A DNA stretch of 64,000 nucleotides from Margaritispora aquatica. Taxonomy: Eukaryota; Ascomycota; Leotiomycetes; Helotiales; Discinellaceae. Made by a program: the position numbers and the translations under genes. Of the stretch, positions 23,339 to 34,864 are shown in pieces. Each line of letters starts with the position of its first letter. Positions within the stretch are counted from its first letter, which is position 1. The notes under the pieces were generated by a model. That model ran no database searches. It was not told where the DNA came from and was given only the letters and a program-made list of their open reading frames with translations. The DNA lies in NCBI GenBank assembly GCA_007644065.1, contig VJWN01000012.1, forward strand, positions 733,758 through 797,757, given 5' to 3'.

Positions 23339-25907
23339 ATGAAGCCACAAACCCTCAGCATCGCCGCTCTCCCCGCCTGGTCCAAGCTAAACGACGTTCA
23401 CTTCCAGGACATCAGCGTCTCGGATTTAGATCTCCCTCGATCCTCGTCACAGCCTAGCACTGCTCCTCCCACGACCACGACCTTAGAATCCACACGCACA
23501 AGCAAAGGCTACGGCATCCTCACGACCCGCCCCCTCAGCTCCCTCAGCTCCCCAAGCTCCCCAAGTACCAACGACAACGACAACGAGAACACTATATCCT
23601 CAGAAGCAACTCCAACCACCGCGAAACCAACCGTTCCCCCCCTCCCCCTCCTCCTCCTCAACATCCCGCACGACCTGATTCTCTCAGCCGAGTTCGTGGA
23701 GGAGCACGCGAAAGCCGATGCGCACTTCCGGGAAGTGAGGGCGATGTGTGGTGGCAAGGTGTGTATGAGATTCTTTACTTTCTACCTTACATTACTTTGC
23801 ATCACTCTACCTTATCCTACCTTACCTTACCTTACCTTGACTTACCAAAACACTGTTTTATTCCATTTCCAATTTCATTCTCTTCCCTCCTGTTTCTCTT
23901 CTCTTCTCGTCGCTTCGGGTTCTCGGATGAGGGCTTGCCTGTTCTGTTCTCGGATGGTTCGGGTCTCACTCTTCTCACTGTTTCTCACGGGGGAGACGGG
24001 ATCTGGATCTAGGGAGGGAAACTGTTCGGATGATTGGATGATTGGGTTGGTTCGAGATGAGATGAGATGAGATGAGCCAGAGCAAAACGATTGAGGCGAG
24101 AACTCAAAAGGTGTTATGATGTTTAACGAACATGGGCTGACAATTTCCTTCTTCCTCTCGCAAACTAGTCTACGCGAGGCGATATCATGCTCTTCCTGCT
24201 CATGCAAATCACCATTGCGTCGCCTCACCACGGGCTGAATGTGGGGTTATCCAATCCGTACGTCTTGCTTCTTCCCCATTTCACCCTTTTCACAGCCCTT
24301 CCCCCTTGTCTAGAGCACCTGTTCTTCATTCCTGTCTGTCTGTCTGTCTCTCTGTTTGATTCCCTCCCCGTCTTTCCCCCAGAATGTTTCATGTACGTAA
24401 GATGGGACAACACCAGGTTCTCGGAAATTTACCCCGCAAACCACGCTGGATGGGTTGGTTGGTTGGTGGGGTTGTATCCCGCAGTTTCAAGAGCTTAGTG
24501 CGAGCTTCTTTGTGTGTTAGGGACAGTTGCCTTGATATGACGCGGTGTTATCATTGATTTCTAGGAGAATGAAATGGAAAGGATCAATGGTCATTGGCTA
24601 GGGCTGATCCGGATTTTCCCTTAGGTGGTCTGAGTATTGCAAGATGTTACCGAGAAGCATTCCGGTGCCTACGATGTGGAGGGAGGAGGAGCGAGTCATG
24701 CTAGTGGGCACGTCTTTGGAGGTATGTGTATTTCTTTCGTATTCACTTATTGAAACTTCGATTGTCAGGCTTGGATGTGGATGGAGATTGAATGATCTCA
24801 GGTTCTTCAGTTCAGCTGGGTTGTCATGGATTTAAGGTTACCCACTGACGATATAAACAGACAGCAGTAGCAGCCAAGATGTCCACGCTACTGCGGGAAT
24901 TCGAAACACTGAAAGAACTCACGCTAGAAGTTCCATGGTGCAAGTCCTGCTGGTGGGAGAAGGAAGATCTAACCCTGAACGACTGGATCCTAGCAGATGC
25001 GTGGTACCGGTCACGATGTCTCGAGCTCCCCCTTGCAGGAGAGTCAATGGTGCCTTGTATAGACATGGTAAACCATTCCGCTAACGCAAATTCCTACTAT
25101 GAGCAGTCGTCTAATAGCAGCGCAACATTACTACTACGCCCTGGTGTGACGCTTGAAGCAGGCTCAGAAATCACCATCAGCTATGGTTCTAAGAAGAGCA
25201 ATGCCGAGATGCTGTTTAGCTACGGCTTCATCGATGCCGAGAGCACGATAGCGAGTTTGACACTCCAAATTGAGCCTATCCCCGGTGATCCACTAGGAAA
25301 AGCAAAGCTTGTAGCTTTTGGTGAACCACCTATACTCACATTGACCAATGAGAATGACGCGTGCGATTGGAAGTGTCCTTTCCTACACTTTATGTGCCTC
25401 AATGAGGAAGATGGCTTGGACTTCAAAGTCTTGCAGCAAACAGATGGTTCGCGTAGCCAATTACGAGTCTTTTGGCAGGGATCAGATGTGACAGAGAACA
25501 CCAGCAACTTTGAAACTATCACAAAAGAACACGATATGAAAGATATCTTCCAGTTGCGTGCGGTGACACTTCTGCAAGATCGGATTCAAGCGCAACTTGG
25601 GCGCTTGTATGAGAGTGAGGAAGAAATAGAAATGCTTACCGCGACCGCACTTGTTGATTCTGATAACCGTAGCAATGCCACGCGATTGAGAAACAGTGAG
25701 AGGGTATTGCTCGAGAAAGCATTTGCCGCGATTGAGATAGAGGTCAGTGAGAAGGAAATGCGGTGTGCATGAAGGCTGACCCCTCTGCAGAAAAGCCACC
25801 TTCTGGAAAGTGATTCTGTTCTACGATATCTCGGATCGATGGATGTTGAGACAGAAGAGGTGCATGAGGAAGCTGCAGACACCAATGAGGAAGAAGACTT
25901 CTCGTGA
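23339..25907 (+). CDS. SET-domain protein lysine methyltransferase (RuBisCO LSMT/Rkm-like)
   Basis: 534 residues from exons 23339-23758, 24169-24257, 24625-24721, 24861-25742 and 25791-25907. It probably methylates lysines of ribosomal or other cytosolic proteins using S-adenosylmethionine. The SET N-lobe GYG motif is at 57-59 (SKGYGILTTR). The domain is split by a long insert of the LSMT type. The core motif DMVNHS (N273-H274-S275) and the catalytic tyrosine in ITISYG (Y310) are present, followed by MLFSYGFID and a helical C-terminal substrate-binding domain rich in Leu and Glu. WSEYCKMLPRSIPVPTMW is the typical stretch before the C-lobe. The first two introns are long for this window (410 and 367 nt) and full of low-complexity DNA, so exon borders there rest mainly on frame and family similarity. 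A Ser/Pro/Thr/Asn-rich insert (66-98) near the N-terminus is probably disordered. Confidence 0.88.
23812..23845. repeat. (CCTTA)n pentanucleotide repeat in intron 1 of the SET gene
   Basis: About six CCTTA/CCTAC units lie within the 410-nt intron. A (GAGAT)n tract near 24053-24075 in the same intron and CTGT units near 24331 in intron 2 add to the low complexity. Confidence 0.7.
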
Positions 25908-27704
25908 TGTGGCTGGTGGACTAAGCGATACCGCAGCGTTTTGTGCAGCTCTTTTGCCATTTGACTGCCTTGAGTCCCTGACATGGCTGCCAACCCTGGG
26001 AATATTCGTACATCTAATCCTGGAGACCGCGTGGTCTTCTTATCCATTCATCCTACCGAGCCTCGTGGGTAAACTGGAAGGCTTATCAGACATATGTTAC
26101 ACAGGACATATGCACAGTATGTGAGGAGATATATTAGACCTCAGGGGTGGCAGAGGTTGTGTACAAACGAAAAGATGCTCATGAGGTCTGACGAAGATCA
26201 AGTGCAGGTATTGCATAATGAAAATTGTCCAGCACTAGCTATTACAGAAGACCGTGGCGATCTAGAAGCACATTTGTGAACATTCGAGATCCCTACCAAC
26301 TATGGTTCCTTGTGCTAAGACCAAATCGAACATGGCATGATGATTTATCCAGTACCAGCAAATATTGTTGGTCTAAAGTTCGCCTCGCATACCAATGACC
26401 AAGAAGATCAAAACAGGCTAACGGCGAAGTCGCAAACTTTGTTTTTGACTTCCCCGCATTATCGTTTGAAGTTGGGATGCGATGATCTGCTCGGCAGAGC
26501 CTTGGACGCTGATCTCTGCCGCAAAGAGTCGGGCTCTTGAGCTGAAATGTATACTCACAGAAGAGGCTATGATGGCATGGCTTTAGATTTGGCAATGGCC
26601 CGCAGTGTGTCAAGAAACTGTTCTTTGCTTATTGGTTCGAATAAAGGTCAGGAGAGGTGTTCGCATCACTAGAGTATGTGCAGTCCCTTTGTCTTGAGAA
26701 ATGGTCGAGAAGAAGATCCCGAAGATTGCATCTGAGTCGAAAACATCTTATCCAATAGTAATAGTACCTATGCTAGCATAGAAAAGAATGTTAGCAATGC
26801 TATGACAATGGAATTTCGTTGAGTACGACTCTAATGATGAGCCTAAACCAAAAGCCGTTGAACAATGGAGATTCCCCTCGCCACAGGCAGAAAAGGGAAT
26901 GCAGCCGAGCAACCCGCTCGCCTCCCGAGATGTTCAAGTTTGGTAAACAAGATGCCGAACAAATAGCAGGTAAAGAAGATGTGTTTCCCGATGACAATCC
27001 GAAGAGTGCGATCCAGAGTTTTGGTCTTTTACTATAGGGACTCAAGATAGTCTTGGGGCCTGGGGCAGGATGGATAGTTGGTGCAGTCGTGCAGCAATCC
27101 TAACCAAGCTAAGGACCATGTGGGTCGGAAGATGACGGGCCTGCTAGGCCCGCCTCTTTCTCAGATTGTCAGCGCTGCTTCCTGAGTGGACCAGTGAGCA
27201 GTGCAAGCTGCAGCCCTGAAAAGCAGTTACAGTACGTACTACTGGTATAGGTTGCTGTGCGTCAGCTTTGCAATAATACAGTAATGATGACAACTGATGG
27301 TTGATGGTTCATGGCTCATGGGTCATGCGGTGTGTATGTGTGTTCAACCAAAGATGAGAAGATCATGGTCACCACGAGGGAGCCATGAGAAGAGATGATA
27401 TGAGATGAGATGAATAAGGTGGCTATCGCTGCAAGGAACCCGATGAACCCCGATGCTGAGGGACGCAAGACAAGACATGACACATAAAAGGATGAAATCG
27501 ATCCCCCAGCAGTGAGTGAAGAGGCATTATTGGAAAAGGAGAAGATCAGGAGCACAGCGGAATGAATCCCTGTGTGGTACAGAATACTAACTCCTCTGGA
27601 GAATGCGGGGGGGGGGGAAGAGGGCCCTTTCGAGGTTGGGGTCGGGATCCATCTTTTCTTTTCCTTTCAACGAAACGACTCTTCCAGAGGAAGACGACAG
27701 CCAG

Positions 27705-27751
27705 CCCTCCACAGCCAGTCGTCCTCCACAGCCAGTCCTCCACAGCCAGTC
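27705..27751. repeat. 14-bp tandem repeat, three copies
   Basis: The unit CCTCCACAGCCAGT occurs three times, with a 3-bp insertion (CGT) after the first copy. Confidence 0.75.
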
Positions 27752-27890
27752 CACCAGCTTAGTCCCCTACCAGTTCCGCAGACACTTCCTCATTTCTCAG
27801 TGAAACTCCACTATCCTGCGGAACCGATTTGGAGGCTAATCAACATACGGACTGGTCCCGACTGGCACAGACTCCTACTAACTACTATTG

Positions 27891-27930
27891 ACTAGCATTG
27901 ACTGGCATCGACTGGCATTGACTGGCACTG
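27891..27930. repeat. 10-bp tandem repeat (ACTGGCATTG), four degenerate copies
   Basis: Four consecutive decamers differ by one or two bases each. Related decamers occur at 27851-27870 and 27950-27961, so the array was probably longer. Confidence 0.75.
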
Positions 27931-28190
27931 AATAGGCACTACACTGGCACTGACAATTCCCCACGATCCAATACTTTTAGACATATTCCCGCCCTCCCCA
28001 CACTTCCATCTTCCAGAAATCCCTCTTCCGCATATCACTGTCTGTTGGTTTGGTCATAGTCAAACCTTTCAAATTCGCCAATTGCTCAATAGCATTATAA
28101 CACTTCTATTCTGCAAACACTTCGAAGACGTTGGATAGAAGGCAAGAAAGAAGTACGACAAGATATATTTGATGGATTGGGGAACTTGAA

Positions 28191-28219
28191 AGAGAGAAAG
28201 AGAGAGAGAGAGAGAGAGA
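28191..28219. repeat. (AG)n microsatellite in the regulator 5' leader
   Basis: A nearly pure AG dinucleotide run about 110 bp before the regulator ATG. Confidence 0.8.
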
Positions 28220-28330
28220 CATCAGCTGGACACCAGATCACATCGAGCCGAGGCGAAATACGAGAACACTAGCACTTGATAATCTACCATCGTTAACTCA
28301 CGAGCTTCACAAACCAAAAACACCGCCAAT

Positions 28331-31164
28331 ATGCCGGGAATATTACCCATGAAAGTGATCAAGGTTGGATCGAATGCGCAGAGTCGGATCGCTCAAGCTT
28401 GCGATAGGTGCAGGAGCAAGAAAATACGCTGTGATGGAATCAGGCCCTGCTGTTCACAATGCGCAAATGTAGGATTTGAGTGCAAGACGAGCGACAAACT
28501 CAGTCGACGAGCCTTCCCTCGAGGATATACCGAGTCTCTGGAGGAACGAGTGCGGACGCTTGAGGGAGAGGTGCGGGAGCTAAAAGACCTCTTGGACGAG
28601 AAGGATGAGAAGATAGACATGCTGTCCAAAATGCACTCAAACCGGAGGCCATCAGCCATCACGACGCCATCTCCGGAAAGTCAGAAAGAAGTCGTCGCGA
28701 CACCACCGAAAGAAGATATTTTTAGGGTTTCAGCATCTCCGTTACTGCTTGGGGTTGAGAACTCGGATTCATATTTCATGGGAGCGTCAAGTGGGAGAGC
28801 GTTCGTCGGTAGGTCCTGCGTTTGTGAACACTAAGTGCTATAGCTGATCCCGCACATTAGATACCTTTAAGCGTCGGATCCAGGAGAGTGGGAAGTCATT
28901 ATCCGGATTCAACACTGAGGCTTTCTTGAATATTCAAGGTGACACCACGCCTTCGTCACAAGTCGCAAATCCCAAGGGAAACACCGCACCGCCACGCATG
29001 TTTTCAGATAGATGCGTCAACGTCTTTTTCCAAGAATGGGCACCGTTGTTCCCAGTACTCCACAAACCGACTTTCCTAAGAGTCTATGAGGAGTTCATGT
29101 CTAGCCCAGAAAAGATCACCGATCCACACAAGTTGGCGCAGTTGCATCTTGTTTTCGGCATCGCAGCTCTTTCAAGCGAATCACCAGACCGGAAGCAAAT
29201 AGCAATTTGTGAACAGCAATGGCGCTCCTCGCTTGATTTGGTGCTGATGGATAACACTCTTGTGTCCCTCCAGTGTCTTGTTCTTGCTATCATTTACTGC
29301 ATCTCTAATGCTGATTACAACCGTCTCCAGCACTACAAGGGCATTGCAGTTGGACTTTCGCATCGCTTAGGACTCCATCAGAGCCAGAAAAGATTTTCAT
29401 TTGGTGCCCTGACTATTGAGACTCGGAAGAAGGTTTTCTGGACTTTATATACCGTAGACTGGTGAGTAGTTATTATCTTGTTCGCATTGACTCTCTAACA
29501 AAGCTAGCTTCTCGGCTGCACTCCTCGGCCTCCCCAAGCTGTTGAAAGAAGAAGATATCCACGCCGAGTATCCTTCCGATACAGACGATGAATATGTTAC
29601 TGAGAGAGGCTTCCAACCAATGCTGCCTGGAGAGTACACCAAAATTTCAAGCGCATTGGCACTATTCCGAGCCTCAAGGATTCTATCAAAGGTCCTCGAC
29701 CAAAACTATCCTGCGGCAGCAACACATGATATTTCTCTCCAATCTCTCATGAGTCTTGATGCGGAAATCAACGAGTGGTCCGACAAATTGCCAGCTCATC
29801 TCAAACTCACATTTGCGCAAGACAAACCATCCACTGATGTTACTGGAAGCCGCTCTGCTTTATTGGTATGTCTGTATGGTTACCCACTTGAAATGATCCT
29901 AACTTTCTCTTAGTCCCTAGCATACTATTACATCAAGAGTTTGATTCATCGTCCTGCTGTTGGTTCTAGTCTTGGCAACAAATCATCCCCTTCAGTGATG
30001 TCGTTGGCCGATTCAAGCAAGCACATTATCCAGATTGTTCAGCTCCTCGAGGAGCGAAGCATGTCATTCTCATTCTGTGTTAACAGGAATGAAATGCTTA
30101 CCCTCTGTGGCTTCAGCATTCTTTACCAGGGCCTCGATCTGAAACAGGAAGGAAAGCTTATGCAAGAAAGTCAACGTCTCATCAACTCTGTCATTCAGAT
30201 TCTCACCAAGGTTCAAGCTCCTGGTGCATCTGATTTCAAACGACTAGCTTCCTCTATGATCAAATTAGACTCGCCTCCTGCCGTTCCTGGTTCTGGTCAT
30301 CGCAATATGAACCACATGAGCGCTCCGCAAAGCTCGAAATCAACACCATCACCATCCGTGGCACGACAACAGCTACGCCCTCAGATGTATCGACAACATA
30401 GTGCTTCGATGAGCGAGACCGAGCTATTGTCGCAGCAAGATAAGTTAAGACGCGCGACTGTACCACAAATCTCTCTCAATCGTCACGAGTATGGACAGTA
30501 TGGAAGATCTTCGCTAGACTCGGCACGTTCTGAATCTCCAATGTCGCGACGTGAATACAACCCAGCTGCATCTACAACTCCGACGGTCCACAAGAGGCGC
30601 AGCACAAACAATGACAAGCCACCAAATTTGGACTACCTTTCTCTATCAAACACACCCGTTGCTTCACAACCACAGTCACCAATCCAATCACGCAAACAAC
30701 CATCGATCCAGACTCAAAACCACAATAATAACCTGCTTAGCTCATTGTTCCCGCACAACACATATTCGCAACCCCCAAAATCAACTGGCGTCTCATCAGC
30801 AGAATGGGAATCACTGCTCGGCTCACTTGATGGTGGACAGTCCAATCTTTACGATGCCATTTACGGTGGACCAGCAATCTCACTTTCCGACAACGCGGCA
30901 TCGAGTTACGGGGAATGGTCGCCGGAGAGTCAATGGGATATGGCGAGTTTGAATATGGGCGATTTCACCTCTGCGCCTGGTGCACCGAGGAGTGTTTTGA
31001 GTTTCAGCGAGGAGAGCTTGAGTTCTGGTGAGGACATGTCAACGAGCGACTTGGGACTTGGTGGGAGCAGAGTTGGCGATTACATCAACTCTCTCTTACC
31101 TACGACCGTTGGATCATCGGATGCGTTTCTGCTTGATGGATTGGAAAATTCGTTTGGTTTATGA
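28331..31164 (+). CDS. Zn2Cys6 transcription factor, Cat8/FacB-like (gluconeogenesis/acetate regulator)
   Basis: 895 residues from exons 28331-28808, 28861-29461, 29508-29865 and 29914-31164. The binuclear zinc cluster has ligands C24, C27, C34, C41, C44 and C51 ([14 protein letters not shown], then [11 protein letters not shown]). An extra cysteine, C40, sits directly before C41. The stretch after the finger ([20 protein letters not shown]) and the coiled coil up to about residue 105 are close to yeast Cat8 and Aspergillus FacB, which activate gluconeogenic, glyoxylate and acetate-use genes when glucose is absent. A fungal-specific transcription factor domain follows (about 180-520: [26 protein letters not shown]). 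The last 350 residues are Ser/Pro/Gln-rich, with an acidic activation-like region ([20 protein letters not shown]). Length is close to FacB (about 867). Orthology is inferred, so I give no gene symbol. Confidence 0.9.
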
Positions 31165-32393
31165 TTGCGTTTCGTTTATGGGAGATTAAATACGGAGCGA
31201 GCGTTTGAGATTAGGTGTTTGGGGATTTCTAATGTTTACGAAAATACGGGAATGGTAAGGAAATACTTTGAGGAGATATTTCGATGTGGAACTGGTTTGG
31301 TCCCGGTGTGGTTCAGCTGGGTTTGGGTTTGGTTTAGGGTGCTTGCTTATTGCTTCTTGTCTTCTTGTCGATATGATTACGATGATGATGATGGTGGTTC
31401 TGGGGCGAGGTACATATAGCTCGTCTGTTTCCAGCAAACAGCTTGCTGTATTCTATTGACGTCTTTCACTATATATATATATGTATATGTATAGCCAAAT
31501 ACATGAGATGGAAACAATATCAGATGAGGTTCTACTAAAACTCCTGCTCTTGCCGTGACTCATGTTTACTTGGAATCTTTTCCTCGCGCCTCTACTCTTG
31601 AACTCTTTGTCTTTTCAAATTAAGCAATGCTGTGTGGTAGGTACAAATGTTATTAGTATCTAAGTCTGAGGTAAAAGACGGCACGCTCACACATCCACCG
31701 AAACGAGGTAAGTACCCTGTAAAACCCTCCAGCTTGCTGAAGACCAAAAATGCGTAATGCGTAATACCTCGGTCTCGGTCTCGTTCTTTACTTATTTATT
31801 AATTAGGTAAAGATTACCACCTCATCATTTCATCATTCCATCATCAATCACGTGGAACGAAAGCTCAAAGACGGGGGCGAGCATGACGACACGACACGAA
31901 AAGACTGAGCCGAGTCCCCTCCCCTCCCCTCCCCTCCCCTCCCCTTAGCTCTCTCTGTCTGCATATATGCATGCAGACCAGGCAAAACTGGGGTAGCTTT
32001 CCCCAACTCCACTCTCCTACGACATTGTTGTTTGATTCCAAGCTTTTGATGGTGACGATCGTATTTCTATTTCTCGACCTTTCCTTTTCATATCCATGTC
32101 CATTGTTCATTTTCCCACATCTATTATCGCAATTGAAATTGAAAATTGAAATTGAAAATTCAAAAGTAAGTTCAAAATCCCTTTGTTTTGATTGATTGAC
32201 AGGAGGAAACTCAAGACTTTCAATTTCAATTGCGGAATAAGCGAGAATCAACTTCAATTGGATTGAAGGAAGAGTAGGTTCGTTAGATACTCGAGAGATT
32301 GATTCAGGTACGTTTAAGTGTTGAGCATGCGGAATATAGGATATGGAATACATGAATGAGCTGACATGATTAACATCAGGAATCCAATCGAAA
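31165..32393. other. Intergenic region with repeats
   Basis: No gene supported. It contains a TA-rich tract (31471-31493) and a (CCCCT)n tract. A 199-codon minus-strand frame (31865-32464) overlaps the next gene antisense and has no recognisable domain. Confidence 0.55.
31916..31945. repeat. (CCCCT)n pentanucleotide repeat, six copies
   Basis: Six perfect CCCCT units. On the minus strand this is a G-rich AGGGG array with the potential to form a G-quadruplex. Confidence 0.85.
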
Positions 32394-33015
32394 ATGCTAC
32401 CCTCCCACCGTCTCCTAGCCAGGGCGTTCCAGCGCGTCCCTGTCATCCTCCCGTCTGCTACCACTTCAACGACCTCGACAGCCTCAACAGCTTCAAACTA
32501 CAACACATCCAATAATCCTCTAGCCTCATCATCATCACCAGCACCACCGCACCAAACAACCCTCCCAAACCGAATCCACCACCGTCAGCTCTCGCACTCC
32601 ATCCTCACCCCCAGCACCTCTCCCTCCAGCTCTCCCTCCCACCGCCAACGCCGCAACATCGGCACAACACCCACAGGCAAATGGGAAGGGCGCCAGGCGA
32701 AAGACCACACGGCCCGCGAGACGGACAGCCACAACGTGCAGCAGGACGCGGTGCGAGAGGGGAAGGCGGAGCGTGCGAAATCCGAAGCAGCTGGAGGAGG
32801 GAAAGGAGGGAAAGGAGAGGAGGGCGTGAGTCGGGCGACGAGTGAGAGGAGTGGTGGCAGTCATGAGAAGACGAAGGAGGAGTTCCCTGAGGCGCCGGAT
32901 ACGATTGGCATGCAGGATGAGAGGGGTGGGGTGAGTTGACTTTCTTTATTTCGGGGGGACGGGGGAGGGTGTGTGGGTTTTGTGAGCTATTGCTAATGTT
33001 GTGCAGAAGAACTAA
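32394..33015 (+). CDS. Small hypothetical protein, probable mitochondrial presequence
   Basis: 181 residues from two exons (32394-32930 and 33007-33015). The second exon codes only for Lys-Asn-stop, giving a C-terminus GMQDERGGKN; reading through the donor would instead end GGVS. The N-terminus (MLPSHRLLARAFQRVPV) is basic and amphipathic without acidic residues, as in mitochondrial targeting peptides. The middle is Ser/Thr/Pro-rich, then a charged Gly/Lys/Glu-rich region. The PDTIGMQDERGG ending is a pattern I associate with conserved uncharacterised fungal proteins. No enzyme motif is visible and no function can be given. Confidence 0.7.
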
Positions 33016-33356
33016 AATGGATGTTTGCATGAAGTGGGGTGGGGATGAGATGGGTAAGAGTAGGTAGGGGATGCTGCAAATAAGTTGAAGTGAAGTAAGA
33101 GGCAGGAAGGTGCAAATCCAAAGAGGTGGATGTTATACACAAGATCAGGGGATATGAAACGATGAAAATAAGTTAAGAGAGCAGCAGATCCGACATTTGT
33201 GCTATTTAGCATAACTCATCTCTTGTCATTTGCAGTAGATTACGAAATCTACGCTATATCTAAACAGTACACTTTTTAACAAACGCCGCTGCTATGCATA
33301 TCAGTGAACCTCTAAACGCCAAGTACAATGCCCAAACTCCTACCAGAAGAGTCTTC
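33016..33356. other. Short convergent intergenic region
   Basis: Holds the two 3' ends of the convergent neighbours. Nothing else seen. Confidence 0.5.
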
Positions 33357-34864
33357 CTATGCACGACCGACTTTGAAAGACAAGATCTATGTTTTATTAG
33401 CATGCATAAATCACTCAGTCATATAAATAAAAACTCACATCATTCTTGCCCACAGCAACCAAATCATCCTCAGCAACCCTCACCCCGCCAGCACCCTCAA
33501 CATACGCCAACGGCGCATCCCCCATAACCTTCCTCGCACACTCGGCAACCGTCGTATTCTTCTTAACCAGCACACAGTCCCTGAACACCGCATTGCCCGT
33601 TGCACCAGACGAGAACGTCGACACGTTCCTGACGGGAAACACAGGCACGAGACCCAACACCTCGGCCGCCCGCGACAAGACTTGCACCACGCCCGTCGAC
33701 CCAAAGCGGTACAGCACCATGTCCTTCAAGTTCTCAATGCGCGCTTTGAGCTTCTCATCCATCTCCTTTAGCCCGCCGCCTGTGGGGTCCCCGTCGGCAA
33801 TCAGATCGTCCCGCGTGTCGACGAACTCGCTGCCCTCGGTGTATTTGATGAATCCCTGCTTAGCGAGTTTGCGGAGGAAGACCTCTGAGATTGCGGAGCA
33901 GAGCACGATCCGGTGGGGGTCTTGCATCTGTGGGGTCGAGCATGTTAGATGTGCTTGATCTCGGGGTGTTTTCTCCGGCAGGCATAGACAGGATATGTAG
34001 AAAAGAATGTTACGGTACCTTGGCAATTTTGCTGATATTTTTATCGCTATCCGGGTGGTCGATCTTGTTGAGCGCGAATACGGTAGGGAATTTCTCGTCC
34101 GTGAAGGCATTGACGACCTTGTCTATCGTCTCGTTGGACCAATGTTCCAATGGCTCCTTCAATGCCAGTCTATCCAATGTGCGCGCCACCACCACGGCCG
34201 TGGAACCGTATCCTGAGAATTGGCCCTGGAGCGTCTCGACAGCCGTCGCCTTGACTGCAACATGCCGCCTCTTGATCGATCCCCATTTCTGCATCAGGTT
34301 CCCCCGAATCCACTGCACGATCTCGGAGCGCAGCCAGACGATATCCTGCGATGGGTCATATCCTCTCGTCACCTTGCCTTCGGCGTCGGTCGTCCCGCTC
34401 ACGTCCACCACATGCACCAGCGCATCTGCGTGTCGCAAGTCGTCGAGGAACTTGTTGCCCAGCCCCTTCCCCTCGTGTGCGCCTGGTACGAGCCCAGCGA
34501 CGTCCAGCAGCTCAATCGGTACTGAGCGGCGTCCGTTGACGCAAGAACCGTAGTTGGGCTTGCATCTCTCTGAGACGTTGTGGCGCGCGCAGGCGCAATC
34601 GATTTGTAGGTATCCCACGGCGCGCTGGGGGTCTATGGTCGTGAATCTGGCAGCGCTTTAGCAGATGCTCCTGCGATGCTGGGTAGGTTCTTGGGAGAAG
34701 ACGTACGGAAAATTGCCTGGTTCTGCTGTGAGCGCATTTCTTGATGGGGGGGTAGATGGGGTTCACCCACCGACTTTGGAGGTGGCATCTGTCAAGCTGT
34801 TGAGGGTTGTTGACTTGCCACTTGATGGCTTGCCGACTAGGCCGATGAGAGGATCTCGAGGCAT
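33357..34864 (-). CDS. Obg-family GTPase, YGR210C/OLA1-like, with TGS domain
   Basis: 416 residues (yeast YGR210C is about 411). Minus-strand exons in order: 34864-34771, 34716-34707 (a 10-nt microexon), 34646-34019, 33927-33439 and 33386-33357. Walker A is GKPSSGKST (11-19), split soon afterwards by the first intron at SKVGNFPFTTIDP. G3 is [18 protein letters not shown] and G4 is NKID near the end of exon 3. The C-terminal TGS region reads [20 protein letters not shown] and ends ILSFKVGRA, supplied by a 30-nt last exon after a GATGTGAGT donor and a CATAG acceptor. Such GTPases/ATPases associate with ribosomes or translation factors in the cytosol. All five exons keep one frame and every intron is GT-AG, so the model is well supported despite the microexon. 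Confidence 0.92.

Larger units (their letters stand above)
25908..28330. other. Intergenic region upstream of the Cat8-like regulator, repeat-bearing
   Basis: No gene supported; frames are short and lack motifs. It holds an 11-bp G run (27607-27617), a 14-bp tandem repeat (27705-27751), a 10-bp tandem repeat (27891-27930) and an AG dinucleotide tract (28191-28219). The long regulator promoter and 5' leader must lie in its right half. Confidence 0.55.

Noticed and set aside
31865..32464. 199-codon minus-strand frame
   Set aside because: It overlaps antisense the start of the 32394-33015 gene and runs through the CCCCT repeat; composition and lack of motifs argue against coding.
33446..33958. 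170-codon plus-strand frame
   Set aside because: It lies entirely antisense to the well-supported GTPase exon.
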